In this document: positions 42,067 through 50,737 of the stretch, piece by piece
Numbering within the stretch: position 1 is the first letter of the stretch
Layout: every line of letters begins with the position of its first letter
Assembly (NCBI GenBank): GCA_017936885.1
Contig: JAGBEO010000008.1
Span: 94,041-158,040, forward strand
Direction: 5' to 3'
DNA: 64,000 nt
DNA from: Lachnospiraceae bacterium
Lineage (GTDB): Bacteria > Bacillota > Clostridia > Lachnospirales > Lachnospiraceae
Made by a program: the position numbers and the translations under genes
Notes under the pieces: generated by a model
The model's input: only the letters and a program-made list of their open reading frames with translations
Databases searched by the model: none
What the model was told of the DNA's origin: nothing

Positions 42067-43752
42067 TTATTTGCCTCTTGCAACCCTCGCGGGATACCAT
42101 TTCTGGAACCATGCCGTAAAGATTCCCATGAAGATAGGAAGCAGGGAATTAATCGCGCCTGTCAGGGATGCAATCTCAGTTCCCATGATAAAATAGGTCC
42201 AGATGGGTGTCAACAGGTACAGGATTCCCCACATCAGCGTCAAAATCCAATTCGTCTTAAGGAAAAGCGGATTTTGCCATGCGTCTTCTCCACCGTAATG
42301 ATTCATAGAATAATGTGCGGTAAGCGGCATTTTCCCAAAACATGTTACTGTCCACATTACGCCAAAGGTAAGGTAAGCCAAGGGCATCATGAACCGCTCC
42401 GGTGCGCCCAACAGTACTGCTATGGAACAGCCTGTCACAAAGGCACTGCTCAGAAGATCATAGGGCGTCTTTTTGTATTGATAGAACAGTAAAGGAATCA
42501 ACGCGCAGACACCGATACTCACGAGACTGCCTGCATAACCATTGATTGCCACGGCTACCCAGAATACGATCCATGGGGTCAGCATAATATTCATGTTGGT
42601 TCCTTTCTTTGGAATATATTTGCTGCCCGGTTCATTCTCATGGCTGTTCTTTCCGGCATCGGCTTCCGAAGTGTTATTATTTCCGCTGCTGTCTGAACCG
42701 CCGAAATAGGTATCCCAGTTCAGCATCAGGTCAAAGTCGCCCTTTACCTTATATAGCTGCTTCATCAGGGCTTCGTCCCCGCGCATTTCTCCGGAGGCAA
42801 TAGAGCGCCATACACTAAAAGGTGTTTCAATTCTGGTAGTTGCGTTTTTCGATCCGTCTGTATAAACCTGACTGCCGTCTTTCCCGAGAACGATCTGATA
42901 GCATTCGTCCAAATCTGTGTAATACATTTCCAATACCTGATCTTTTCCTGTATAGCTTTCTTTTTGATAAAGGGTCGCCATCTGCCTGGTGAAAATCAGG
43001 GCATCGGACTCCTTTACCCCGCTTTCTTTATCAATTCCCCAGCTGGCATCTGCCATACGTTCAAAGACTTCCCTGGGATATAAAAGCTCATTCAGTTTCG
43101 TGCGCGTTTCCTCGGATATACTGCTTTCCACATATTCTTTTCCGGCTGTTTTGACATATTCCAGATATTCGTCTGTCCTCTGGGACAATTCCGGTACCCG
43201 AAACAGCTCTCCCTGTCCGCAAAAGAGGGTCGTGTACTGATCCTTTCCGCATATGTGATCAAACAGGCTGTTGACTCCGTCGTAATTGCCCTCTGCCGTA
43301 TAAAAGCCGCAGGTAGAAATGACTACGGTTTTCTTCCCGTTCATGTCGTATCTTGCCGGATGGCTTCCGTTGCCTACCTGATCCTCCCGTTCTACCATAA
43401 GGGGAAGCACCAGGGGAAGCTGTCTGTCAATCAGGTTTTTCAGACCGCCCGGCACCGTGAAATAATATAGTGGAAAACTCCAGATCGTTACATCCGCCCA
43501 CAAAAGCTTCGCGATGACTTCCTGCATATCGTCCTGTATGCAGCATTTGCCCGGTGTCTTATTCCAACAGGAAAAACAGCCTAGGCAAGGCTTGATATTC
43601 AGCCTGTTTACCTGAAGTTCGTCTATATGTACTTCATGATTCTGCCGGGCGTCTTGCAGCCCCGTCTCCATTCCTTCTAAAAAGGCAGTGGTCAGCTTGT
43701 ACGTGTTGCTTTCTTTTCCTTTCGGGCTTCCGTTGATGATTAAAATGTTCAT
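42067..43752 (-). CDS. Fusion protein: FMN reductase/flavodoxin, SCP2-like and membrane domains
   Basis: 561 residues in three parts. Residues 1-185 are an NADPH-dependent FMN-reductase/flavodoxin-like domain (IINGSPKGKESNT phosphate loop; a CLGCFSC cysteine cluster and CCIQDDM as in ISF-type flavoproteins; WSFPLYYFTVPG). About 225-345 resemble an SCP2 lipid-binding domain (VWRSIASGEMRGDEALMKQLYKVKGDF). After a polar linker, about 375-555 form four or five membrane helices. Start at MNILIING after CGGAGG. It is downstream of a PadR gene, probably co-transcribed. Possible roles are electron transfer to a lipid or quinone-like substrate; this is inference. Confidence 0.75.
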   Translation of the reverse strand: MNILIINGSPKGKESNTYKLTTAFLEGMETGLQDARQNHEVHIDELQVNRLNIKPCLGCFSCWNKTPGKCCIQDDMQEVIAKLLWADVTIWSFPLYYFTVPGGLKNLIDRQLPLVLPLMVEREDQVGNGSHPARYDMNGKKTVVISTCGFYTAEGNYDGVNSLFDHICGKDQYTTLFCGQGELFRVPELSQRTDEYLEYVKTAGKEYVESSISEETRTKLNELLYPREVFERMADASWGIDKESGVKESDALIFTRQMATLYQKESYTGKDQVLEMYYTDLDECYQIVLGKDGSQVYTDGSKNATTRIETPFSVWRSIASGEMRGDEALMKQLYKVKGDFDLMLNWDTYFGGSDSSGNNNTSEADAGKNSHENEPGSKYIPKKGTNMNIMLTPWIVFWVAVAINGYAGSLVSIGVCALIPLLFYQYKKTPYDLLSSAFVTGCSIAVLLGAPERFMMPLAYLTFGVMWTVTCFGKMPLTAHYSMNHYGGEDAWQNPLFLKTNWILTLMWGILYLLTPIWTYFIMGTEIASLTGAINSLLPIFMGIFTAWFQKWYPARVARGK

Positions 43753-43801
43753 AGCAATTCCTCCGTTCTTGCTCAACTTATGAATTTACATGTATGGATT
43801 T

Positions 43802-44359
43802 TTACATTATTTCCCCTGCGCTGCTTTCCTGTAGTTTCTCAATGCAGCTCTGTGCCCAATCAATGTACATCTGCATATTTCTGCGGCCATAATCTACGGA
43901 CATCTGCCAATAGAGGCTTTTGTCTCCGGCATTTATCGCGTCACCGTATGCTTTAATATACTCAGGCACCGGCTCCAGACCTTGCAGGAATTGTTCACAT
44001 TCTTTCTTGAATTTTTCGAAATATCGGATATTTTCTTCTCTGCTTCGTTCTCCCATGAAAAAGACCCTCATCAAGATCGGAGCTCTGGGGCTTAGCCCTA
44101 CATTGTCTTCTGCCAGCCATCTGAGAAGCTCCTGTCTGCCTTCTTCGGTAATGGAATAAACATTTTTATCCGGCTTGCCCTGCTGCAAAACCGGCGTTTT
44201 ACTGACCCATGCCTTCTTCTCTAAGCCTTGCAGTTCCCGATAAATCTGACTTGTCTGGGCGTTCCAGAAGAAGTTTAAGGAATCCCGGAATACTTCCATG
44301 ATTTCATATCCTGTCATATTATCGTAATTTAATAGTCCTAAAATACCGTGCTTTAACAT
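43802..44359 (-). CDS. PadR family transcriptional regulator
   Basis: Winged-helix repressor of 185 residues, usually responding to small phenolic or toxic molecules. The N-terminal wHTH is plain (MLKHGILGLLNYDNMTGYEIM, TSQIYRELQGLEKKAWV, YSITEEGRQELLRWL), and the C-terminal Vir_C-type helical dimerisation region ends with YWQMSVDYGRRNMQMYIDWA. It is first gene of a two-gene operon with the flavodoxin/SCP2 fusion 49 bp downstream, which is probably its target. A dyad lies inside its own promoter. Confidence 0.9.
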   Translation of the reverse strand: MLKHGILGLLNYDNMTGYEIMEVFRDSLNFFWNAQTSQIYRELQGLEKKAWVSKTPVLQQGKPDKNVYSITEEGRQELLRWLAEDNVGLSPRAPILMRVFFMGERSREENIRYFEKFKKECEQFLQGLEPVPEYIKAYGDAINAGDKSLYWQMSVDYGRRNMQMYIDWAQSCIEKLQESSAGEIM

Positions 44360-44397
44360 CGATTGATTACCGGAACCTTTCTGTATACTTTTATTTG

Positions 44398-44426
44398 ATT
44401 ATATTCTACTTGTGGAATATGGTCAA
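44398..44426 (-). promoter_or_regulatory. Promoter and dyad operator of the PadR operon
   Basis: On the minus strand TTGACC (plus GGTCAA, 44421-44426), 17 bp, TATAAT (plus ATTATA, 44398-44403). The spacer holds an 18-bp imperfect palindrome, TATTC...GAATA at 44402-44419, where a bound dimer would block the promoter. Confidence 0.7.
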
Positions 44427-44510
44427 TATAAAATGTTGATGTAGAAAAATGTCATAGTAAATATGCTGTAGGGCTGTATCATTTGGGGATATAAAAGCGC
44501 AGTTCACGGT

Positions 44511-45662
44511 TTATGTTTCATCGTGAAACAGGAATGCGATATAGAGAGTGCATATCTGGTTCATATCGTGCAGATCTATATCTAACAGTTCCTGAATTTG
44601 TGCAATCCGATAGCAGACTGTGTTGTAGTGAGTGAAAAGGAAGGCGGCGGTTTCTTTCATATTGCAATTGCAATGCAGATAGGTACGCAATGTCTTTGTA
44701 AGCTGGCTGTTATGGATTTGGTCATATTGCTGAAGGGGCAGCAGATATTTTTCGCGGCAGTAATAGTGGAACAGAGAGTCGGAAATATCGGGCAAAATAG
44801 AGTAAAGCCCCAGATCGTTAAATTGTAGGAGCGGCATGTTCAGCTTGTTGTATTCTACTGCTTTTGCCATTTTCGTAACACGTTTGTATTCTATAGGAAG
44901 TTCAGCGACAGGAATATTCGGTGAGTAGGAACATAAGGTAATATCTGATTTCTGTGCCAGTGCCCGAAAACTCTCCATATGGTGAAAGGTCTTTTCGTAA
45001 GGGTAGGAAAGTATGATGACAATATGATTTTGGTGGATGATATGATGGGATGGAAACCCGATTTTGCTGCAATGTAATTTCAGGGCCTGATAGATGGATT
45101 CCTTTTCATAGTGCACATGATCTTCGTGCTCCACTGCAATCAACAGTGTGTGGCGATTATTTAGGTGGAAGTCCAACCCTATTTGGTTGGCATGAACATC
45201 AATTTCCGCTTCGGAATCGTAATGGCCGAGCAGCAGATTTTTCAGAAAGGAAGCCCGGTTCTCTTTTTCACTCAGGAGTATTTTCTCCATACATTCCCTG
45301 ATGACAAGGGAAAAGGCGGTCTGTTCGGGCAGCAGCAGGAGGGGCAGTCGGTTCACCTCTGCACATTCTATGACAGATGTAGGAATTTCTTCCAGAAAAC
45401 GCTTCGGTTTGATGCCCAGTGCGGCAACGCCCCGGTCTTTTAATTTGGGGATCAGTTCGGCGAAAAGGAGAGGATTATTCTGGTACATATAACCTGTGGT
45501 CATGAGAAATTCATCTTCCTGTACCCAGTTCTCAATATCCGGAACCTCCATGACATTGATGTGGTTGATTATGTTATCTAAATACTGACTGCCTGCCAGA
45601 ACGGTTACACCCTGCAAGGAATAAAGCCTGCAGGCGTCGCTTACCCGAAAATAGTGTTTCAT
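44511..45662 (-). CDS. PucR family transcriptional regulator
   Basis: Purine-catabolism type regulator, 383 residues. Start at MKHYFRVSDA, with GGAG 6 nt upstream on the minus strand; longer frames have no ribosome site. N-terminal PucR domain (about 10-120: GVTVLAGSQYLDNIINHINVMEVPDIENWVQEDEFLM with the usual motif order), central GGDEF-like fold, C-terminal HTH_30 (NMKETAAFLFTHYNTVCYRI). It is divergent from the NCS2 permease and allophanate hydrolase genes, which are therefore its likely targets. Confidence 0.92.
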   Translation of the reverse strand: MKHYFRVSDACRLYSLQGVTVLAGSQYLDNIINHINVMEVPDIENWVQEDEFLMTTGYMYQNNPLLFAELIPKLKDRGVAALGIKPKRFLEEIPTSVIECAEVNRLPLLLLPEQTAFSLVIRECMEKILLSEKENRASFLKNLLLGHYDSEAEIDVHANQIGLDFHLNNRHTLLIAVEHEDHVHYEKESIYQALKLHCSKIGFPSHHIIHQNHIVIILSYPYEKTFHHMESFRALAQKSDITLCSYSPNIPVAELPIEYKRVTKMAKAVEYNKLNMPLLQFNDLGLYSILPDISDSLFHYYCREKYLLPLQQYDQIHNSQLTKTLRTYLHCNCNMKETAAFLFTHYNTVCYRIAQIQELLDIDLHDMNQICTLYIAFLFHDET

Positions 45663-45995
45663 GTTAATCTCCATTTCTGCGTATATGTGTTGCGCATTTA
45701 TTTTTAAAACGAGAGCTTGATTGGGATTTGTCTTTATGTAATAGGGAAATGCTAAGTAAAAAATAATATTATATTGAGAATCTGTCAAGAAAGATTTGTT
45801 AATAAATAACAAAAGATAATACAAGAATTGTGATGAGTTCACATTGCCAAATGAGAAGGTTTTGTTTATGGTATAGGAAAACAGATGACAAAGGTGTCCG
45901 AAAACAGTAATGACAGTAGCTAAATGACATTGCAGAAACGGATGCCTTTTTTGTTTGTAAGTAAAGTATATTTACCGACAGAGGAGGAGAGGACT
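45663..45995. promoter_or_regulatory. Divergent regulatory region between pucR-type gene and permease
   Basis: 333 bp without a gene. A perfect inverted repeat TTTGTTA-ATAAA-TAACAAA lies at 45795-45813, about midway, a good candidate operator for the PucR-type regulator. The permease ribosome site GAGGAGGAG is at 45981-45989. No consensus promoter could be fixed with confidence. Confidence 0.5.
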
Positions 45996-47342
45996 ATGAA
46001 GGAAAGAAAAGAAGGAAGTATCTATGAACTTGACGGATATGTGCCGCTTAAGAAGTCGATACCCATTGGCATGCAGCATGTATTAACCATGTTCGTCAAC
46101 AACATTACCCCGATTCTTGTGATTGGGGCTTTGTGTAATCTGACTGCGGGAGAGAAGAGCATGGTTTTGCAGAATGCCATGTTTATTGCAGGTATTTTTA
46201 CATTGCTGCAATGCTATAAGGTGTGGAAGTTCGGCGCGTCCCTTCCGATTGTTATGGGAACCAGCGCGGGTTTCATCGCAACCCTGACAGCGGCAAGCGT
46301 ATATGGATATAATGCTGTACTTGGAGCATGTCTGATTGGCGGTATTTTTGAAGTGGTGGAAGGGTTTTTTGTAAAACCATTGAAAAAATTTTTCCCGCCG
46401 ATTGTGACAGGAACCGTTATCATTGCTATCGGTTTATCTCTGATGCCCACAGGAATTAAGTGGCTGGCAGGCGGTGCAGGCACAGAAAATTACGGTTCCT
46501 GGCAGAATCTTTTAGTAGGATTCACCACGCTGCTTGTTATTATTATAGTAAAACAGTTTACCAAAGGATTTACAAGTATTATTTCTATTCTAATTGGTAT
46601 CATAGTCGGTCTTGTTATGGCAGGAAGCTTCGGCATGCTGGATTTTGGCGGTGTGGCAGAAGCAGCATGGATCGGTTTGCCGAGATTTATGCCGTTTTCT
46701 TTTGAATTTGAGAGCGGAGCAATTGTCCCGCTGTTGGTTATGTTTGTTGTTACAGCGGTTGAAACAATCGGTGATACTTCCGCGATCTGCATGGGCGGCC
46801 TTGGCAGAGAGGCAAGTGATGATGAATTGTCCGGCGCCGTGCTTGCAGACGGGCTTGGAAGTGCAGTTGCAGCATTGTTTGGCGTATTGCCGAATACATC
46901 TTTTAGTCAGAACGTGGGTCTGGTGTGTATGACTAAAGTAGTCAACAGATTTTGCTGTGCTTGTGGAGCAATCTTTCTGATTGCCTGCGGATTCTGTCCG
47001 AAGCTTGGAGCAATCTTATCTGCCATCCCCAATTGTGTACTTGGCGGTGCAACGACACTGGCATTTTCCATGATCGCCATCAGCGGTATGCAGATGATCT
47101 TCAAACAGGATATGAGTGGAAGAAACGGCGTTATCGTAGCCCTTGCGCTTGGACTTGGAACGGGACTTTCAAGTTCCGGTGCACTAGAACAATGTCCGCA
47201 GTTAGTACAGTTGATTTTTTCACAGAGCGGTATTGTGGCTGCATTTATCATTGCAACCGTGCTGAATATTGTATTGCCTAAGGATTTGGGAATCAAGAAA
47301 GAGACAGGGAAGAAGGAAGAGATGCATTCTTCCATAGCTTAA
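45996..47342 (+). CDS. NCS2 family xanthine/uracil permease
   Basis: Inner-membrane nucleobase symporter, 448 residues, about 14 helices. The NCS2 pattern is clear: an N-terminal GMQHVLTMFVNNITPILV, VMGTSAGFI, the ETIGDTSAICMGGLGREASDDELSGAVLADG stretch with catalytic acidic residues, and the substrate-specificity motif NTSFSQNVGLVCMTKV, whose QNVG form is typical of xanthine/urate rather than uracil carriers. Start at MKERKEGSIYELDG after GAGGAGG. The next gene, allophanate hydrolase, follows at 25 bp in the same operon. Confidence 0.92.
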   Translation: MKERKEGSIYELDGYVPLKKSIPIGMQHVLTMFVNNITPILVIGALCNLTAGEKSMVLQNAMFIAGIFTLLQCYKVWKFGASLPIVMGTSAGFIATLTAASVYGYNAVLGACLIGGIFEVVEGFFVKPLKKFFPPIVTGTVIIAIGLSLMPTGIKWLAGGAGTENYGSWQNLLVGFTTLLVIIIVKQFTKGFTSIISILIGIIVGLVMAGSFGMLDFGGVAEAAWIGLPRFMPFSFEFESGAIVPLLVMFVVTAVETIGDTSAICMGGLGREASDDELSGAVLADGLGSAVAALFGVLPNTSFSQNVGLVCMTKVVNRFCCACGAIFLIACGFCPKLGAILSAIPNCVLGGATTLAFSMIAISGMQMIFKQDMSGRNGVIVALALGLGTGLSSSGALEQCPQLVQLIFSQSGIVAAFIIATVLNIVLPKDLGIKKETGKKEEMHSSIA

Positions 47343-47367
47343 TATAGACAAAAAGGGGTACAGGGAT

Positions 47368-49197
47368 ATGAAAACATTAGCAGAGATTAGAAAAGGATAT
47401 GACAGTGGCAGTTATTCCGTAAGAGAACTCTGGAGCCGGATACATGAAGAGGCTCTAAGACTGGAATCTATGAACATCTGGATTCATCTGCTTACAGCAG
47501 AAGAAATAGAGCCTTATCTGTCATACATTGAAAATCATGACAAAGAGGAACTTCCACTATGGGGTATTCCCTTTGCCATCAAGGATAATATTGATTTGGC
47601 GGGGATACCGACCACAGCAGGATGTGCAGAGTATACCTATATACCGGCAGAGAATGCCTACGTAGTGGAGCGTCTGCTTCGGGCAGGTGCTCTGCCCATC
47701 GGCAAGACCAATATGGATCAGTTTGCCACCGGTCTGGTAGGGACACGTTCCCCTTACGGAGAGGTGCACAATGCCTATAGAGAGGAGTATATCAGCGGCG
47801 GTTCCAGCTCCGGCTCGGCTGTAGCTGTGGCGAAAGACCTGGCAGTTTTTGCCTTGGGAACCGATACCGCAGGTAGCGGGCGCGTCCCGGCATCCCTCAA
47901 TCATCTGGTGGGATGGAAGCCGTCCGTTGGTGCATGGAGCAACCGGGGAGTGGTGCCTGCATGTGAGAGTATTGATTGTGTGACTGTGTTTACCCATACT
48001 GTAGAAGACGCAGAATATATCGACGGCATCGTGAGGGCTTACGATGAAACATACCGTTATTCCAAAAGGATTGCAGCGGTAATGGAAGAAGATGCTCAGA
48101 CAATCTATCTGCCGAAAGAGGAACCTGTATTTTATGGGGATGAGGCAGAGTATTACCGCAAAAAATGGCAGGAAACCGTAGCGTATATCAAGGCGCACTA
48201 TCCAAATATCAAGACATATGATACGAAAGAATTGTCTGAGGCTGCATCCATTCTTTACGATGGACCATGGGTGGCGGAGCGCTACGCGGGACTGAAAGAG
48301 TATTTGGATGACCATGCAGATACGTTGTTTCCGGTGACAGGTGAGATTATCTGCGGCGCCATTAAGAAGACTATGACCGCCGTGGATTTGTTTCAGGCGA
48401 TGCACAGACTTGCAGAAATTAAGCAGAGGGTTCATGCACTTTTAAAAGACAGTGTGTTGATTCTGCCTACGAACGGAGGTACTTTTACAAGAAAGCAGGT
48501 AGACGAGAATCCGATTGCAACGAACAGCCAGATGGGGTTATATACGAATCACTGTAATCTGCTGGACTTGTGTGCTGTCGATGTACCAATAGGCTTTGCG
48601 GATAACAATCTTCCGATGGGAATTACCCTGTTTGCAAAAAGCGGAATGGAAGGAATGGCTGCCAAAACCGGCAGAGAAATATCGGCCGGGATGACAGCAA
48701 ACGATGGAAACAACTTCGCGGATAACACGAAAAAGAGAGGAGACAAAACGATAGAAACGTTTCAAAACGGTAAAGAAAAATCGGAAAGAATGCTTAGAAA
48801 CAGCAAAAAAAAATTGGTGGGAAACAACGTAGAAATCGGGGTGTGCGGACTACATATGCGGGGGTATGCACTGGAAAGCCAGATGCTGGCACTGGGAGCC
48901 GTCTATGATAGAACTACAACCACGTCAGAAGAGTATAAGCTGTACGAATTAGCCACGAAGCCCGCGAAACCGGGACTTATGAAAGTAATGACCGGAGGTC
49001 AGAAGCAGGAAATCGAAATTTGGGATATGCCAAAGGAAAAACTGGGGGATTTCCTCAGCATGATCCCCTCTCCGCTTGGACTTGGGAAATTGAGTACCGC
49101 GGAGGGCAAAGAAGTGATCGGCTTTCTTTGTGAAGAATATGCCGTTGCAGGAGCAAAGGATATTACCGCCACCGGCGGATGGAGATATCGGCATTGA
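47368..49197 (+). CDS. atzF: Allophanate hydrolase (AtzF/DUR1,2-type amidase)
   Basis: Hydrolyses allophanate to CO2 and ammonia. 609 residues: amidase-signature domain with the Ser-cisSer-Lys triad (Lys72 in FAIKDNID, serines 147-149 in GGSSSGS, Ser170 in DTAGSGR), then a C-terminal allophanate hydrolase domain (about 485-605, VEIGVCGLHMRGYALESQM ... TTSEEYKLYELATKPAKPGLMKV). The two are joined by a charged stretch of about 60 residues, longer than usual. There is no urea carboxylase gene next to it, so the source of allophanate is unclear. It is co-transcribed with a purine-type permease. Confidence 0.92.
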   Translation: MKTLAEIRKGYDSGSYSVRELWSRIHEEALRLESMNIWIHLLTAEEIEPYLSYIENHDKEELPLWGIPFAIKDNIDLAGIPTTAGCAEYTYIPAENAYVVERLLRAGALPIGKTNMDQFATGLVGTRSPYGEVHNAYREEYISGGSSSGSAVAVAKDLAVFALGTDTAGSGRVPASLNHLVGWKPSVGAWSNRGVVPACESIDCVTVFTHTVEDAEYIDGIVRAYDETYRYSKRIAAVMEEDAQTIYLPKEEPVFYGDEAEYYRKKWQETVAYIKAHYPNIKTYDTKELSEAASILYDGPWVAERYAGLKEYLDDHADTLFPVTGEIICGAIKKTMTAVDLFQAMHRLAEIKQRVHALLKDSVLILPTNGGTFTRKQVDENPIATNSQMGLYTNHCNLLDLCAVDVPIGFADNNLPMGITLFAKSGMEGMAAKTGREISAGMTANDGNNFADNTKKRGDKTIETFQNGKEKSERMLRNSKKKLVGNNVEIGVCGLHMRGYALESQMLALGAVYDRTTTTSEEYKLYELATKPAKPGLMKVMTGGQKQEIEIWDMPKEKLGDFLSMIPSPLGLGKLSTAEGKEVIGFLCEEYAVAGAKDITATGGWRYRH

Positions 49198-49748
49198 CTT
49201 GTCTTATCATACCCGCAGAAGGGAGATGCCAGTTGCCAGGTGTTATATGAGATAATCAAATATGTAAATAAGATGTCTTGTCTCATTGACCATCAGACAA
49301 GACATCGGACACTGGCAGCACGGTTATGCTGCACTCTTTCCAGAACTGACATCTGCTATATATATAATAACCTTGCATGGGATTTGAGTATCGATAGAAG
49401 AACTTCCAATGCCCTTGAGAATAAGTTAGCTACGATAAAAGCAAGCTTTTTGCTTGTTTCATCACATTTTCTTCCGTAATATCTTTCCATATGGTAATTT
49501 CATATTTACAGGTCAAATTCCTGTTCAACATAGAGCAGGCAACTGTTTCGCTCAGCCTTTTTTCTAAGAAAGCTTCCGTAAAATTCATGATTGATCCTAA
49601 ATTATAATTATATAGAAGAAATAGCGTCCTGAAAAAGACAATGTGCCATAAGCATTGACAGAACCTCCGACATTGTATAAAATTAAATACAATCTTGTGT
49701 ATACAAAGTGCAATGGAAAACATTTACAGGAAAGGTCGGGGGATACAG
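49198..49748. other. 551-bp intergenic region with hairpins between allophanate hydrolase and ispE
   Basis: Contains a perfect 12-bp stem GATGTCTTGTCT/AGACAAGACATC at 49272-49306 without a U-run, a GCAGCA/TGCTGC hairpin at 49315-49332, and a weak minus-strand reading frame (49430-49588) for 52 residues starting MNFTEAFLEKRLSETVAC, with no good ribosome site, possibly a gene remnant. The ispE promoter is in the last 100 bp. Confidence 0.5.
49655..49683 (+). promoter_or_regulatory. Sigma-A promoter of ispE
   Basis: TTGACA at 49655-49660, 17 bp, TAAAAT at 49678-49683. About 60 nt of leader to the chosen start. Confidence 0.7.
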
Positions 49749-50627
49749 ATGCGGCAGACAACGGAGAAAGCATACGCGAAAATTAATATCGGACTGGATG
49801 TGCTGCGGCGCAGGGAAGACGGTTATCATGAGGTCAGGATGATTATGCAGACTGTAGATATCTGCGATGATCTGATCTTTGAGAGGACAGTACAGCCCGG
49901 TATCAGTATACAGATCGATCATGAGGATCTGCCTGCGGATCAGAATAATCTGATCTATAAGGCGGCAGATTTGTTGATGAAAGAAAAGGGGATTGCGGAG
50001 GGCGTAAAAATCACGCTGACGAAACGGATTCCCATCGCCGCAGGCATGGCGGGCGGAAGTTCCGATGCGGCGGCGACTATGAGAGGGCTAAACCGGTTGT
50101 TTGCCATGGGGTATACCACAGAAGAATTGCAGAAGCTGGGTGTGAAACTGGGAGCGGATATCCCTTACTGTATCGCGGGAGGTACGATGCTGTCGGAGGG
50201 AATTGGTGAGATATTAAGCCCCCTTCCTGCGCCTCCTGAATGTTATCTGGTGGTGGCGAAGCCGGATATTAATGTTTCCACTAAGTTCGTGTATGAGAAT
50301 CTGCATGCCGATTCTATAACCTGTCATCCGGATATTGACGGTATGATGGAGGCGATAAAAGCAGGTGATTTACAGGGCGTGACGGACCGGCTGGGCAATG
50401 TGTTAGAGACGGTGACGGTAAAAGAATACCCTGTGATCGAACAAATCAAAGAGTTGATGAGACAGGAAGGTGCCATGAATGCGCTGATGAGCGGCAGCGG
50501 CCCTACAGTGTTCGGTATCTATACCGAGCAGGATCAGGCAAGGCAGGCAGCACAGGAAATTGAGAGCAGGGAGCTGGCGAAGCAAATATTTGTAACCACA
50601 TTTAAGAATAAGACAGAGAAGCCGTGA
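49749..50627 (+). CDS. ispE: 4-diphosphocytidyl-2-C-methyl-D-erythritol kinase
   Basis: GHMP kinase of the non-mevalonate isoprenoid pathway, phosphorylating CDP-methylerythritol at the 2-hydroxyl. Start at MRQTTEKAYAKIN after GGGGG; a longer frame from 49695 adds a basic N-terminus unlike the family. Motifs: AKINIGLDVLRRREDGYHE, the ATP loop PIAAGMAGGSSDAAATMRGL, GADIPYCIAGGT, and the C-terminal MSGSGPTVFGIY. 292 residues is typical. A GntR gene follows at 110 bp. Confidence 0.95.
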   Translation: MRQTTEKAYAKINIGLDVLRRREDGYHEVRMIMQTVDICDDLIFERTVQPGISIQIDHEDLPADQNNLIYKAADLLMKEKGIAEGVKITLTKRIPIAAGMAGGSSDAAATMRGLNRLFAMGYTTEELQKLGVKLGADIPYCIAGGTMLSEGIGEILSPLPAPPECYLVVAKPDINVSTKFVYENLHADSITCHPDIDGMMEAIKAGDLQGVTDRLGNVLETVTVKEYPVIEQIKELMRQEGAMNALMSGSGPTVFGIYTEQDQARQAAQEIESRELAKQIFVTTFKNKTEKP

Positions 50628-50737
50628 GGAAAGCTTCGACAGGGAATAGGTTGGAAAAGCCATAGACAGCAATTCTTTTACGCACAGATTTGAGTGGCGG
50701 TTTACAGGATCAGGCTGCACGGGAACGGGAGATGTAT

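Noticed and set aside
47557-48435. 292-residue minus-strand frame inside allophanate hydrolase
   Set aside because: It is antisense to conserved amidase motifs and its translation resembles no protein.
49240-49479. 79-residue plus-strand reading frame after allophanate hydrolase
   Set aside because: It runs across the 49272-49306 and 49315-49332 hairpins, has no ribosome site and no protein-like composition.
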